DNA of 64,000 nt from Streptomyces mirabilis. GTDB lineage: Bacteria; Actinomycetota; Actinomycetes; Streptomycetales; Streptomycetaceae. Location of the stretch: positions 2,108,001 to 2,172,000 of the forward strand of contig NZ_CP074102.1 in assembly GCF_018310535.1 (NCBI RefSeq), read 5' to 3'. Positions within the stretch are counted from its first letter, which is position 1; each line of letters opens with the position of its first letter. Shown piece by piece: positions 16,070 through 25,410 of the stretch. The notes under the pieces were generated by a model. The model did no database searches. It saw only the letters and a program-made list of their open reading frames with translations, and was not told the origin of the DNA. The position numbers were made by a program, and so were the translations under genes.

Positions 16070-17404
16070 ATGACCGCACTTCCGCAGGAGCGCCGCGTCG
16101 TCACCGCCATCCCCGGCCCGAAGTCGCAGGAACTGCAGGCCCGACGCACCGCCGCGGTCGCGGCCGGTGTGGGTTCGGTGCTCCCTGTCTTCACCACGCG
16201 CGCCGGCGGCGGCATCATCGAGGACGTCGACGGCAACCGTCTGATCGACTTCGGCTCCGGAATCGCCGTGACCTCCGTCGGCGCGAGCGCCGAGGCCGTC
16301 GTACGCCGGGCCTCCGCGCAGCTCCAGGACTTCACCCACACCTGTTTCATGGTCACGCCGTACGAGGGCTACGTCGCCGTCGCCGAGGCGCTGGCCGAGC
16401 TCACGCCGGGTGACCACGTCAAGAAGTCCGCCCTGTTCAACTCGGGCGCCGAGGCCGTCGAGAACGCCGTCAAGATCGCCCGTGCGTACACCAAGCGCCA
16501 GGCCGTCGTCGTCTTCGACCACGGCTACCACGGCCGTACGAACCTCACGATGGCGCTGACCGCCAAGAACATGCCGTACAAGCACGGCTTCGGCCCGTTC
16601 GCGCCCGAGGTCTACCGGGTGCCGGTGGCGTACGGCTACCGCTGGCTGACCGGCCCGGAGAACGCCGGCGCCGAGGCCTCCGCCCAGGCGATCGACATGA
16701 TCAACAAGCAGATCGGCGCCGATAACGTCGCCGCGATCATCATCGAGCCGGTGCTCGGCGAGGGCGGCTTCATCGAGCCCGCGAAGGGCTTCCTTCCCGC
16801 CATCAGCAAGTTCGCCAAGGACAACGGCATCGTCTTCGTCGCGGACGAGATCCAGTCCGGCTTCTGCCGCACTGGCCAGTGGTTCGCGTGCGAGGACGAG
16901 GGCATCGTCCCGGACCTGATCACCACGGCCAAGGGCATCGCGGGCGGTCTGCCGCTCGCCGCCGTGACCGGCCGCGCCGAGATCATGGACGCCGCGCACG
17001 CGGGTGGCCTGGGCGGCACCTACGGCGGCAACCCCGTGGCCTGCGCGGGCGCGCTCGGCGCGATCGAGACGATGAAGGAGCTCGACCTCAACGCCAAGGC
17101 GAAGAACATCGAGGCCGTCATGAAGGCCCGCCTCGGCGCGATGGCCGAGAAGTTCGACGTCATCGGCGACGTCCGCGGCCGTGGCGGCATGATCGCCATC
17201 GAGCTGGTCAAGGACCGCGCCACCAAGGAGCCCAACGCGGAGGCGACCGCCGCGCTCGCCAAGGCCTGCCACCAGGAGGGCCTGCTGGTCCTGACCTGTG
17301 GCACCTACGGCAATGTCCTCCGCTTCCTGCCGCCGCTGGTCATCGGTGAGGACCTGCTGAACGAGGGCCTCGACATCATCGAGCAGGCCTTCGCCCGTAT
17401 CTGA
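16070..17404 (+). CDS. gabT: 4-aminobutyrate aminotransferase (class III, PLP-dependent)
   Basis: Transfers the amino group of GABA to 2-oxoglutarate, giving succinate semialdehyde and glutamate. It has 444 residues, the usual GabT length. Class III features: phosphate-binding LFNSGAEAVENAVKIAR, aromatic stretch FDHGYHGRTNLT, VADEIQSGFCRTG with the PLP-nitrogen Asp, and the lysine in LITTAKGIAGGLP. The start ATG at 16070 has CAGGGAG eight bases upstream; an in-frame extension further upstream has no family-like sequence. Together with the aldehyde dehydrogenase at 9769-11214 and the polyamine genes downstream it would complete the route from putrescine via GABA to succinate. It is followed by a strong terminator, so it is probably a single-gene unit. 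Confidence 0.94.
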   Translation: MTALPQERRVVTAIPGPKSQELQARRTAAVAAGVGSVLPVFTTRAGGGIIEDVDGNRLIDFGSGIAVTSVGASAEAVVRRASAQLQDFTHTCFMVTPYEGYVAVAEALAELTPGDHVKKSALFNSGAEAVENAVKIARAYTKRQAVVVFDHGYHGRTNLTMALTAKNMPYKHGFGPFAPEVYRVPVAYGYRWLTGPENAGAEASAQAIDMINKQIGADNVAAIIIEPVLGEGGFIEPAKGFLPAISKFAKDNGIVFVADEIQSGFCRTGQWFACEDEGIVPDLITTAKGIAGGLPLAAVTGRAEIMDAAHAGGLGGTYGGNPVACAGALGAIETMKELDLNAKAKNIEAVMKARLGAMAEKFDVIGDVRGRGGMIAIELVKDRATKEPNAEATAALAKACHQEGLLVLTCGTYGNVLRFLPPLVIGEDLLNEGLDIIEQAFARI

Positions 17405-17413
17405 CGCCCCACC

Positions 17414-17478
17414 CGCCGCAGCCCCGGAACCAGGACGGCCGCCCCGAGCGGACTCCGCTTGGTTCCGGGGCTGCGGCG
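17414..17478 (+). terminator. Terminator hairpin after gabT
   Basis: Perfect 19-bp arms (CGCCGCAGCCCCGGAACCA at 17414-17432 and its complement at 17460-17478) with a 27-nt loop, 10 bp after the gabT stop. Confidence 0.88.
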
Positions 17479-17574
17479 ACCGGGGTCAGAGCGTGTGAAG
17501 AACGTGTGCGAGGTGCATGACGGGACGCGATTCCGCCTGTCGGAGCCGGATCCCCTGCCGTAGGTTCTACCCAG

Positions 17575-18423
17575 ATGAGAGATACACCCCGCCCACAGGG
17601 GACTGTGGGTGACACCGGGTCGAGGCCTCCCCAGCTTCGCCCTGGTCGTGCCCTCGCGCACACACCCGGAGCTTCCGGCTCCGGATCTCCTCACCGATCG
17701 GACAGTCGCACGCCCCAAACCCCCCGGGGCGCGCGACGACCCGATCTGGACGGCCGCCTCGGAACTACCCCCCCTGTTCCGGGGCGGCCGACCTTCCTCC
17801 TCGGGCGTTCCGGACTTCTCGGCTTCCTCGGGCTTCCGGCCCTCCTCTTCGCGCTGATCACCTGGCAGGTCGCGGCCCACGGCCCCCTCGCCCGCGCGGA
17901 CGAACGCCTCAGCGGCCGTCTCGTCCACCCCGACCGCGTCTCCGAACTGCTGGCCGACCTGGGCAATGTCACGGTCGCGGTGCCGGTCCTGGCCGTCGTG
18001 CTCGGGTACGTGGCGTGGCGGGCCCGCGCGGCCGGGCGGGAGCACTGGTGGCTGCCGTCCCTCGCGGCGGCGGCCTTGATGGCGGTCGTTCCGGCATTGA
18101 TCGTGCCTTTGAAAGAGCTGGTCGCCCGGCCGGGCCCGCCGGTCATGGGCCCTGGCACGGGCTTCTATCCCTCGGGCCACACCGCCACCGCCGTCATCGC
18201 GTACGGCGGTGCGGCCCTGGTGCTGATTCCGTGGCTGCGGGGGGCCGGGGCCCGCCGCGCTCTGCTCGTCGGCTGTCTCGCCCTGAACCTGGGAGTCGCC
18301 TTCGGCCTGGTCCGGCGGGGCTACCACTGGCCGCTGGACGTGGCGGCCAGTTGGTGCCTCTGCGCGGTGCTGCTGCTCTTGCTCCGGCTCTTCCTCGGCC
18401 GAAACGGCCGTCAGCCGAAATAG
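17575..18423 (+). CDS. PAP2-family membrane phosphatase
   Basis: Integral membrane phosphatase-like protein, 282 residues as called, likely acting on lipid or undecaprenyl phosphates. All three PAP2 motifs are readable: KELVARPGPP (K-x6-RP), YPSGHTAT (PSGH) and RRGYHWPLD (R-x5-H-x3-D). Around six membrane helices lie from about residue 90 onward. The first 80 residues are Pro/Arg/Ser-rich and may not be translated. The ATG at 17575 has no clear ribosome-binding site; a TAGGTT sequence 9 bp upstream could be a -10 element giving a leaderless message. Its 3' end overlaps that of the convergent chitinase gene by 13 bp. Confidence 0.85.
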   Translation: MRDTPRPQGTVGDTGSRPPQLRPGRALAHTPGASGSGSPHRSDSRTPQTPRGARRPDLDGRLGTTPPVPGRPTFLLGRSGLLGFLGLPALLFALITWQVAAHGPLARADERLSGRLVHPDRVSELLADLGNVTVAVPVLAVVLGYVAWRARAAGREHWWLPSLAAAALMAVVPALIVPLKELVARPGPPVMGPGTGFYPSGHTATAVIAYGGAALVLIPWLRGAGARRALLVGCLALNLGVAFGLVRRGYHWPLDVAASWCLCAVLLLLLRLFLGRNGRQPK

Positions 18424-20219
18424 CCGTCGAACGTCCGCTGGAACTCCCAGCTTCCGAAGCGGTCCCAGTTGATCGACCACGTCATCAGGCCGCGCAGCCC
18501 CGGCCAGGTGCCGTGCGTGGCGTACGAGCCGCAGTTGGTCTTCTTGGTCAGGCAGTCCAGGGTCTTGGTGACCTCGGACGGCGCGACGTAACCGTTGCCC
18601 GCGTTCGTCGACGCCGGCATGCCGATCGCCACCTGGTCCGGCCGCAGGGGCGGGAAGACGTTGTTCGCGTCGCCCGCGACCGGGAAGCCGGTCAGCAGCA
18701 TGTCGGTCATCGCGATGTGGAAGTCGGCGCCGCCCATGGAGTGGTACTGGTTGTCGAGGCCCATGATCGACCCGGAGTTGTAGTCCTGGACGTGCAGAAG
18801 GGTCAGGTCGTCGCGCAGGGCGTAGATGACGGGGAGGTAGGCGCCGGCCCGCGGGTCCTGGCCGCCCCACTTGCCCGTGCCGTAGTACTGGTAGCCGAGC
18901 TGGACGAAGAAGGTCTCCGGGGCCATCGTCAGGACGAACTTGGCGCCGTACTTGGCCTTCAGGGTCTTCAGGGCCGAGATCAGGTTCACGATCACCGGTG
19001 TGGTCGGGCTCTTGAAGTTGGTGTCGTTCGCGTCCAGGGAGAGCGAATGGCCCTCGAAGTCGATGTCCAGGCCGTCCAGGCCGTAGGTGTCGATGATCTT
19101 CGAGACGGAGGACACGAAGGTGTCGCGGGCGGCCGTCGTCGTCAACTGCACCTGCCCGTTCTGGCCGCCGATCGAGATCAGCACCTTCTTGCCCGCGGCC
19201 TGCTTGGCCTTGATCGCGGCCTTGAAGTCGGCGTCGCTCTCGGCGGTCGGGCACTCGGTGACGGGGCAGCGGGTGAAACGGATGTCGCCGGAGGTGGTGG
19301 AGGTCGGCTCACCGAAGGCCAGGTCGATGATGTCCCAGCTGTCGGGGACGTCGGCCATGCGGGTGTAGCCGGAGCCGTTGGCGAAGCTCGCGTGGAGGTA
19401 GCCGACCAGGGCGTGCCCGGTGGAGCCTCCCGAGCCCGTGGACGTCGTCGCCGTGGCCGTCGCCGACTTCGCCGACTCCCCCGCGTCGTTCACCGCCGCG
19501 ACCTGGAAGGCGTACGCCGTCGAGGGCGCGAGGCCGCTCACGGTGGTCGAGGTGTCGGTGGCCGTCTGGACCTTCACCCCGTCGCGGTAGACGGCGTAGC
19601 CCGTCGCGCCGGTGACCGGTGACCAGGACAGGGCGACGGTGGAGGACGTGACCGTGCCGACGGCCAGGCCGGTGGGCGCGGCCGGGGGCTGTCCCGGATC
19701 GGCGCCGGGGCCGACGAGGGAGACGTCGTCGGCGTAGTACGCGCCGGTGCCGTACCAACCGTGGGTGTAGAGGGTGACCTTGGTGGTGGACGGGCCGGTG
19801 CGGAAGGTGGTGGTGAGCTGCTGCCAGTCGGGGGCGGACTGGGTCCAGGTGGAGACGTCGGTGGTGCCGGTGCCGCTCGCGCCGAGGTAGACGTAACTGC
19901 CCCGGACGTATCCGGCGAGGGTGTACTGGGAGTCGGGTTTGACGGTCACCGTCTGGGAGCACTGCGCGTAGTCGCTGCCGGCCGGGGTCGCCCGCAACGC
20001 CGAACTGCCGCTCCGTACAGGTGAGTTGACGACGGCGCCCGCCGTACAGGTCCAGCCGTCGAGGCCCGCCTCGAATCCGCCGTTCCTGACCAGGTCCGCG
20101 TCGGCCGCGCGGGCGGCCGAAGAGAGTGCGGCGAGGCCGGGTACGGCCAGAACGGTGGCCGTGCACACGGCGAGCAGCCTCTGACGCGTGGACGGTCTGG
20201 TGCGTTCGGTGCGATCCAC
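18411..20219 (-). CDS. Secreted GH18 chitinase with carbohydrate-binding and fibronectin III domains
   Basis: Exported endochitinase, 602 residues. Sec signal peptide at about 1-38 (LLAVCTATVLAVPGLAALSS, ending ARAADA). Residues about 40-175 form a beta-sandwich binding domain (LVRNGGFEAGLDGWTC to YYADDVSLVG), then a fibronectin III domain (APTGLAVGTVTSSTVALSWS), a Gly/Ser linker, and the GH18 barrel. The catalytic motif DGLDIDFE and the downstream MAPETFFVQ and LMTWSINWD stretches are intact. Streptomyces chitinases of this layout are induced by chitin and repressed by DasR; a DasR-like palindrome and a consensus -35 box lie directly upstream. The gene converges on the PAP2 gene with a 13-bp overlap. 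Confidence 0.94.
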   Translation of the reverse strand: MDRTERTRPSTRQRLLAVCTATVLAVPGLAALSSAARAADADLVRNGGFEAGLDGWTCTAGAVVNSPVRSGSSALRATPAGSDYAQCSQTVTVKPDSQYTLAGYVRGSYVYLGASGTGTTDVSTWTQSAPDWQQLTTTFRTGPSTTKVTLYTHGWYGTGAYYADDVSLVGPGADPGQPPAAPTGLAVGTVTSSTVALSWSPVTGATGYAVYRDGVKVQTATDTSTTVSGLAPSTAYAFQVAAVNDAGESAKSATATATTSTGSGGSTGHALVGYLHASFANGSGYTRMADVPDSWDIIDLAFGEPTSTTSGDIRFTRCPVTECPTAESDADFKAAIKAKQAAGKKVLISIGGQNGQVQLTTTAARDTFVSSVSKIIDTYGLDGLDIDFEGHSLSLDANDTNFKSPTTPVIVNLISALKTLKAKYGAKFVLTMAPETFFVQLGYQYYGTGKWGGQDPRAGAYLPVIYALRDDLTLLHVQDYNSGSIMGLDNQYHSMGGADFHIAMTDMLLTGFPVAGDANNVFPPLRPDQVAIGMPASTNAGNGYVAPSEVTKTLDCLTKKTNCGSYATHGTWPGLRGLMTWSINWDRFGSWEFQRTFDGYFG

Positions 20220-20267
20220 AACTGCCTCCGGGCATGGGGGAATTCAGGAGGGTGGAGCGGGCCCAAC

Positions 20268-20281
20268 TTGGTCCAGACCAA
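20268..20281 (-). promoter_or_regulatory. DasR-type (dre-like) operator of the chitinase gene
   Basis: TTGGTCCAGACCAA is a near-perfect palindrome whose core TGGTCCAGACCA matches the well-known GntR/DasR site form TGGTCTAGACCA with one change. It sits 49 bp upstream of the chitinase start and downstream of a consensus -35 box, where binding would block transcription. It also matches the 12-bp TGGTCCAGACC element described at Streptomyces chitinase promoters. Confidence 0.8.
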
Positions 20282-20287
20282 TCCTGT

Positions 20288-20293
20288 TGTCAA
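20288..20293 (-). promoter_or_regulatory. -35 box of the chitinase promoter
   Basis: Read leftward, TTGACA lies about 70 bp before the start codon, with the DasR-like palindrome occupying the spacer. The -10 hexamer is poor (AAGTTG region), which suggests a weak or regulated promoter. Confidence 0.55.
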
Positions 20294-20330
20294 GACCTTT
20301 GGCCGTTACCGGGGGCCGTCCCCGTGGCGG

Positions 20331-20783
20331 CTATCGATCCTCGTTTCCGGCGATGCCCGCCGCCGCCTCGTGCATGGCCAGTTCCAGCAGCGCCGGATCG
20401 GTGAGCGTCCCGGTGCCGTCCGGCGGGATCAGCCAGCGGACCCCGCCGGTGGTCCGTCCCGGGTACGGCACCACGATCCACGTACCGCGCCCCGCCGTGC
20501 GCACCCCCGTGCCGAGCCAGCGCGCCGCGGTGCCGGGCGGCACGAAGAAACCCGTCCGGGCGTCGCCGAAGTCGACGAGCACCGGACCGAGTTGGTCGAT
20601 CACCCGGATCAGCACGTCGAGCGTGGGATAGCCGAGCTCGCCCGGCAGGATCAGTACGTCCCAGAGCCTGCCGGCCGGCAGCAGCGCGACCCCCTGCGGA
20701 TTGCGCTCCCATTCCCGGCGGCAGGCCTCGGGATCCGGCGCAACGGATGCCAGCCACTCGACCGCCGTCTCGGCCCCTGTCAT
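20331..20783 (-). CDS. Conserved hypothetical protein of 150 residues
   Basis: Soluble protein with no signal or membrane segment. The sequence reads like actinomycete proteins with a primase/polymerase-like or SseB-like small fold (GRLWDVLILPGELGYPTLDV, TGFFVPPGTAARWLGTG), but I do not recognise a defined catalytic motif. The ATG at 20783 is followed by good codon bias throughout. It lies between the chitinase promoter and the PuuB-like oxidoreductase gene, in the same direction, separated from the latter by 171 bp, and could be the last gene of the polyamine run or independent. No function is assigned. Confidence 0.75.
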   Translation of the reverse strand: MTGAETAVEWLASVAPDPEACRREWERNPQGVALLPAGRLWDVLILPGELGYPTLDVLIRVIDQLGPVLVDFGDARTGFFVPPGTAARWLGTGVRTAGRGTWIVVPYPGRTTGGVRWLIPPDGTGTLTDPALLELAMHEAAAGIAGNEDR

Positions 20784-20954
20784 GGCGGAACCCCCCTCCT
20801 CGTGTCGACGCTGGTCGCGTCACAGAGAGGAGGGAGGTTCGGGCCGGGCATTACGCGGGTTCCGCCACTTGTTGGTGGTGAACCGGATCACAGTGGATGA
20901 GCTGGGCGCACGTCTGTGGATCAGCCACCGCGGCGCACGCCCCGCCGGCACGGC

Positions 20955-22373
20955 TCAGCTGTCGAAGCCCAGTCCCAGCTTGTCCATCGTCTTCAGCCAG
21001 AGATTGCGCCGCCCGCCGTGGGCGTCCGCCCGCGCCAGCGACCACTTGGTGAGCGCGATGCCCGTCCAGGCGAAGGGCTCGGGCGGGAACGGCAGGGGCT
21101 TCTTGCGGACCATCTCCAGTTCCGTGCGCTCGGTGCGCTCCCCCGCCAGCAGGTCGAGCATCACGTCCGCGCCGAACCGGGTCGCGCCCACGCCCAGACC
21201 CGTGTACCCGGCCGCGTAGGCGACCCTCCCCTGGTGCGCCGTGCCGAAGAAGGCCGAGAAGCGCGAGCAGGTGTCGATCGCGCCGCCCCAGGCGTGGGTG
21301 AAGCGGACTCCCTCCAGCTGCGGGAAGCAGGTGAAGAAGTGCCCGGCGAGCTTCGCGTACGTCTCCGGGCGGTCGTCGTACTCGGCGCGCACCCGGCCGC
21401 CGTACGGGTAGATCGCGTCGTAACCGCCCCACAGGATGCGGTTGTCGGCGGAGAGCCGGAAGTAGTGGAACTGGTTCGCCGAGTCCCCGAGGCCCTGCCG
21501 GTTCTTCCAGCCGACGGACGCCAGCTGGTCGGCGGTCAGGGGTTCGGTCATCAGCGCGTAGTCGTAGACCGGGACGGTGTACGCGCGCACCCGCTTGACC
21601 AGGTTCGGGAAGATGTTGGTGGCGAGTGCCACCTTGCGGGCGCGGACGGAACCGTACGGGGTGCGTACGGCCATGCCGGCGCCGTACGCCTTCAGGGCGA
21701 GCGCGGGCGTGTGCTCGTGCACCCGCACCCCGAGCCGCAGGCAGGCCCGCTTCAGGCCCCAGGCGAGTTTGGCGGGGTGGAGCATGGCGACGCCGCGGCG
21801 GTCGTGCAGACCCGCGAGGAAGGTCGGCGAGTCGACCTGTTCGCGGACCGCGTCGGCGTCCAGGAACTCGATGCCGTCCGCCAGGCCCCGGTCCCGCAGC
21901 TCCTCGTGCCATTCGCGCAGTTCGGCCGCCTGGTGCGGCTCGGTGGCGACGTCGATCTCGCCGGAGCGCTCGAAGTCGCAGTCGAGGGAGTAGCGGGCGA
22001 CGGCCGCCTCGATCTCGTCGAGGTTGCGGGCGCCCAGCTCCTCCAGCTTCCTGATCTCGTCCGGCCAGCGAGTGAGTCCGTTGGCCAGGCCGTGGGTCAG
22101 GGACGCGGCGCAGAAGCCGCCGTTGCGGCCCGAGGCGGCCCAGCCCACCTCGCGGCCCTCCAGGAGCACCACCTCACGCTGCGGGTCGCGCTCCTTGGCG
22201 ATGAGCGCGGTCCACAGTCCGCTGTAGCCACCGCCGACGACGAGCAGGTCGCAGGTCTCGGCGCCGGTGAGAGCGGGCTCGGGGTGGGGCTTGCCGGGGT
22301 CGTCCAGCCAGTACGGAACCGGCTGGGCTTCGGAAAGAGACGTGGTCCAACGGGTCATGGCGCTTGGGGCCAT
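20955..22373 (-). CDS. FAD-dependent oxidoreductase, gamma-glutamylputrescine oxidoreductase (PuuB) type
   Basis: DAO-fold flavoenzyme, 472 residues. The dinucleotide-binding motif VVGGGYSGLWTALIAKE lies near residue 45, followed by the second landmark ASGRNGGFCAASLTHG, where PuuB and related amine oxidases place their flavin contacts. In the Puu route this enzyme oxidises gamma-glutamylputrescine to its aldehyde. Placement as the last gene of a run containing an aldehyde dehydrogenase and a PotABCD importer supports that role here. The start ATG at 22373 has AGGGAG nine bases upstream. The gap to the permease gene is only 72 bp. An alternative is a glycine- or sarcosine-oxidase-like enzyme; sequence alone does not exclude it. 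Confidence 0.88.
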   Translation of the reverse strand: MAPSAMTRWTTSLSEAQPVPYWLDDPGKPHPEPALTGAETCDLLVVGGGYSGLWTALIAKERDPQREVVLLEGREVGWAASGRNGGFCAASLTHGLANGLTRWPDEIRKLEELGARNLDEIEAAVARYSLDCDFERSGEIDVATEPHQAAELREWHEELRDRGLADGIEFLDADAVREQVDSPTFLAGLHDRRGVAMLHPAKLAWGLKRACLRLGVRVHEHTPALALKAYGAGMAVRTPYGSVRARKVALATNIFPNLVKRVRAYTVPVYDYALMTEPLTADQLASVGWKNRQGLGDSANQFHYFRLSADNRILWGGYDAIYPYGGRVRAEYDDRPETYAKLAGHFFTCFPQLEGVRFTHAWGGAIDTCSRFSAFFGTAHQGRVAYAAGYTGLGVGATRFGADVMLDLLAGERTERTELEMVRKKPLPFPPEPFAWTGIALTKWSLARADAHGGRRNLWLKTMDKLGLGFDS

Positions 22374-22445
22374 GATTTCAACTCCCTACAGCTGAATTAC
22401 CCACCGAAACTTCTCTGTGGGTTATGCCTTCCGCGATGCCTTTTA

Positions 22446-23246
22446 CTATGCCTTTTGCTTGTTGCGGCGGTTGCTGATGACCATTCCGGCCAGGACGAAC
22501 AGTACGGCGACGATGAACATGGTCGTACCGATGACATTGATCTGAACGGGTGTTCCGCGCTGCGCCGAACCCCACACGAACATGGGGAAGGTGACGGTCG
22601 AGCCCGCGTTGAAGTTGGTGATGATGAAGTCGTCGAAGGAGAGCGCGAAGGCGAGTAGCGCGCCCGCCGCGATTCCGGGGGCCGCGATGGGCAGGGTGAC
22701 GCGCAGGAACGTCTGCACCGGGCCGGCGTAGAGGTCCTGTGCCGCCTGCTCCAGGCGCGGGTCCATCGACATCACACGCGCCTTGACGGCCGTCACGACG
22801 AAGCTGAGGCAGAACATGATGTGGGCTATCAGGATCGTCCAGAAACCCAGCTGAGCACCCAGGTTGAGGAAGAGGGTGAGCAGCGAGGCGGCCATGACGA
22901 CCTCGGGCATCGCCATCGGCAGGAAGATCAGCGAGTTCACCGCGCCGCGCGCCCGGAAGCGGTAGCGCACGAGAGCGAAGGCGATCATCGTGCCGAGGAT
23001 CGTGGCCCCGATGGTCGCCCAGACGGCGATCTGGAGGCTGATCGAGAGCGAGCCGCACATGTCGGCGACGCCGCACGGGTCGCGCCAGGCGTCCAGGGAG
23101 AACTGCTGCCACTCGTAGTTGAAGCGCCCCTTCGGTTTGTTGAAGGAGAACACCGTGACGATGACATTGGGCAGCAGCAGATATCCCAGCGTCAGCAGTC
23201 CACCGATGACGACGAGATTCCGCTTGAACCAGCGTACGAAGGCCAT
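22446..23246 (-). CDS. potC: Polyamine ABC transporter permease (PotC type)
   Basis: Inner-membrane subunit, 266 residues and about six helices (LVVIGGLLTLGYLLLPNVIV first). The EAA motif near residue 175 (LEQAAQDLYAGPVQTFLRVT) is typical of spermidine/putrescine permeases, as is DDFIITNFNAG with its conserved DDF. The ATG at 23246 directly abuts the TAA of the upstream permease gene, so they are co-translated. It works with the other permease, the ATPase and the binding lipoprotein of the same run. Whether putrescine or spermidine is preferred cannot be read from the permease. Confidence 0.93.
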   Translation of the reverse strand: MAFVRWFKRNLVVIGGLLTLGYLLLPNVIVTVFSFNKPKGRFNYEWQQFSLDAWRDPCGVADMCGSLSISLQIAVWATIGATILGTMIAFALVRYRFRARGAVNSLIFLPMAMPEVVMAASLLTLFLNLGAQLGFWTILIAHIMFCLSFVVTAVKARVMSMDPRLEQAAQDLYAGPVQTFLRVTLPIAAPGIAAGALLAFALSFDDFIITNFNAGSTVTFPMFVWGSAQRGTPVQINVIGTTMFIVAVLFVLAGMVISNRRNKQKA

Positions 23247-24170
23247 TTAGACCAGATCCTCCGTCCCGGACTTGCGGATGTAGAGGGTGACCATGATGAG
23301 GATCGCGGCCATGAGGATGAACGAGAGCGCGGCGGCCGTCGGATAGTCGAGGATCCGCAGGAACTGCGTCTGGATGACGTTGCCGACCATCCGGGTGTCC
23401 GTGGAGCCGAGCAGGTCGGCGTTCACGTAGTCACCGCTGGCCGGGATGAAGGTCAGCAGCGTGCCGGAGACCACGCCGGGCATCGACAGCGGGAAGGTGA
23501 CCTTGCGGAAGGTCGTGAACGGCTTCGCGTACAGGTCGCCCGCCGCCTCGTGGAGGCGTCCGTCGATGCGCTCCAGCGAGGTGTAGAGCGGCAGGATCAT
23601 GAAGGGCAGGAAGTTGTACGTGAGGCCGCAGACCACCGCGAGTGGTGTGGCCAGGACGCGGTCGCCGGAGGTGAAGCCGAGCCAGTTGGTGACGTCCAGG
23701 ACGTGCAGGGTGTTGAGTGCGCCGACGACCGGGCCGCCGTCCGCGAGGATCGTCTTCCAGGCGAGCGTGCGGATCAGGAAGCTGGTGAAGAACGGCGCGA
23801 TGACCAGGATCAGCACGACATTGCGCCAGCGGCCCGCGCGGAAGGCGATCAGATACGCCAGCGGGTAGCCGAGCACCAGGCACAGGATCGTCGCGGCGCC
23901 CGCGTACAGCACCGAGCGCAGGAACTGGGGCCAGTAGTCGGACAGCGCGTTCCAGTACGTCTGGAAGTGCCAGGTGACCTTGAAGCCCTCCTCCAGGGAG
24001 CCCGTCTGCACGGACGTGGAGGCCTGGTAGACCATCGGCAGCGCGAAGAAGATCAGCAGCCAGAGGATGCCGGGCAGGAGCAGCCAGTACGGGACGAGGC
24101 GGCCGCGCTTGCGGGGCGGCTTCTTGTCGGGCTGCGGCGCGAGGAGTGGCGCCTCGGTGACGCTGGCCAT
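23247..24170 (-). CDS. potB: Polyamine ABC transporter permease (PotB type)
   Basis: Second membrane subunit, 307 residues from ATG at 24170. A basic cytoplasmic start (DKKPPRKRGRLVPYW) leads to the first helix (LLLPGILWLLIFFALPMV). The EAA loop (LHEAAGDLYAKPFTTFRKVT) is intact, as is PFFTSFLIRTLAW, characteristic of PotB proteins. Its start codon shares one base with the TGA of the ATPase gene (TGATG), which gives translational coupling. A longer reading frame upstream lies inside the ATPase gene and is not used. Confidence 0.93.
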   Translation of the reverse strand: MASVTEAPLLAPQPDKKPPRKRGRLVPYWLLLPGILWLLIFFALPMVYQASTSVQTGSLEEGFKVTWHFQTYWNALSDYWPQFLRSVLYAGAATILCLVLGYPLAYLIAFRAGRWRNVVLILVIAPFFTSFLIRTLAWKTILADGGPVVGALNTLHVLDVTNWLGFTSGDRVLATPLAVVCGLTYNFLPFMILPLYTSLERIDGRLHEAAGDLYAKPFTTFRKVTFPLSMPGVVSGTLLTFIPASGDYVNADLLGSTDTRMVGNVIQTQFLRILDYPTAAALSFILMAAILIMVTLYIRKSGTEDLV

Positions 24171-25321
24171 CAGGCGGCCTCCTCCTCGACGGTCTCGACG
24201 CCGGCGTCGATGTCCTGCGCCGCGTCGAGACCGAAGGTGTGCGCCGGGCTCCAGTGCAGGACCACCTCGGCGCCGGGGGCGAGCCGGGCGTCGCGGTCGA
24301 TGTTCTGGGAGTAGACCTCGAACTCGGGGCAGACGGCACTGTCGATGACGTACTGCGTGGAGACGCCGATGAAGCTGGAGTCGGCGATCCTGCCGGTGAT
24401 CCGGTTCCGGCCGTCCGGGATCTGACCCGCGTCGTCGACGTGCGTGAGCGATATCTTCTCGGGGCGGACTCCGACCAGGACCTTGCCGCCGGTCGTCGTG
24501 GGCGCCGAACATCGCGACTGCGGCAGAAGCAGCTTGCCGCCGCCCGCCGCCAGGACGATGTCGTCGCCGCTCTTGCTGTCGACGGCGGCCTCGATGAGGT
24601 TCGAGGTGCCGAGGAAGTTGGCGACGAACGTGGTCTGCGGGTTCTCGTAGAGGTCGGCGGGGGCGCCGAGTTGCTCGACGCGGCCCGCGTTCATCACGGC
24701 GACCGTGTCGGCCATCGTCATGGCCTCCTCCTGGTCGTGCGTGACGTGCACGAAGGTGATGCCGACCTCGGTCTGGATGCGCTTGAGCTCCAGCTGCATC
24801 TGACGGCGCAGCTTGAGGTCGAGGGCGCCGAGCGGTTCGTCGAGGAGCAGCACCTTGGGGTGGTTGATCAGGGCGCGGGCCACGGCGACGCGCTGCTGCT
24901 GGCCGCCGGAGAGCTGGTGCGGCTTCTTGCGGGCCTGCTCGCCGAGCTGGACGAGCTCCAGCATGTCCTCGACCTGCTTCTTCACCGACTTGATGCCGCG
25001 CCGGCGCAGGCCGAAGGCGACGTTCTCGAAGATGTCGAGGTGCGGGAAGAGGGCGTAGGACTGGAAGACGGTGTTCACCGGCCGCTTGTACGGGGGCAGG
25101 TGGGTCACTTCCTGGTCGCCGAGGAAGACGGTGCCGGAGGAAGGTTCCTCCAGGCCCGCGATCATCCGCAGGGTGGTGGTCTTGCCGCAGCCCGACGCCC
25201 CGAGGAGAGCGAAGAAGGAGCCCTCGGGGACGGTCAGGTCGAGCGGGTGGACGGCCGTGAAGGAGCCGTACGTCTTGCTGATCCCGGAGAGGCGGACGTC
25301 GCCGCCGTTGTCTGTCGTCAT
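24170..25321 (-). CDS. potA: Polyamine ABC transporter ATP-binding protein (PotA type)
   Basis: Cytoplasmic ATPase of the importer, 383 residues. Walker A is GASGCGKTT, signature [15 protein letters not shown], Walker [13 protein letters not shown] and switch His in [10 protein letters not shown]. The C-terminal 130 residues form the TOBE-type regulatory domain of MalK/PotA proteins ([12 protein letters not shown]). The start ATG at 25321 has AGGGA upstream. The internal stretch around residues 260-290 ([20 protein letters not shown]) is a slightly longer loop than in E. coli PotA. It is co-transcribed with the binding protein upstream (89-bp gap) and overlaps the permease downstream by one base. 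Confidence 0.95.
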   Translation of the reverse strand: MTTDNGGDVRLSGISKTYGSFTAVHPLDLTVPEGSFFALLGASGCGKTTTLRMIAGLEEPSSGTVFLGDQEVTHLPPYKRPVNTVFQSYALFPHLDIFENVAFGLRRRGIKSVKKQVEDMLELVQLGEQARKKPHQLSGGQQQRVAVARALINHPKVLLLDEPLGALDLKLRRQMQLELKRIQTEVGITFVHVTHDQEEAMTMADTVAVMNAGRVEQLGAPADLYENPQTTFVANFLGTSNLIEAAVDSKSGDDIVLAAGGGKLLLPQSRCSAPTTTGGKVLVGVRPEKISLTHVDDAGQIPDGRNRITGRIADSSFIGVSTQYVIDSAVCPEFEVYSQNIDRDARLAPGAEVVLHWSPAHTFGLDAAQDIDAGVETVEEEAA

Positions 25322-25410
25322 GGTGTGGTCCCTGGATGTCGGGGTCGTCTTTGGTTCCAGGCGGGGACGCGGTCGCCGCGCGGGTCGCGACCGCTCGGCC
25401 GCCGGAGGCG

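Noticed and set aside
20290..20823. 177-codon minus-strand frame overlapping the 150-residue hypothetical gene
   Set aside because: The 20331-20783 frame has the better codon bias and Trp/Phe/Leu-rich protein-like sequence; the longer one is Arg/Gly-rich shadow.
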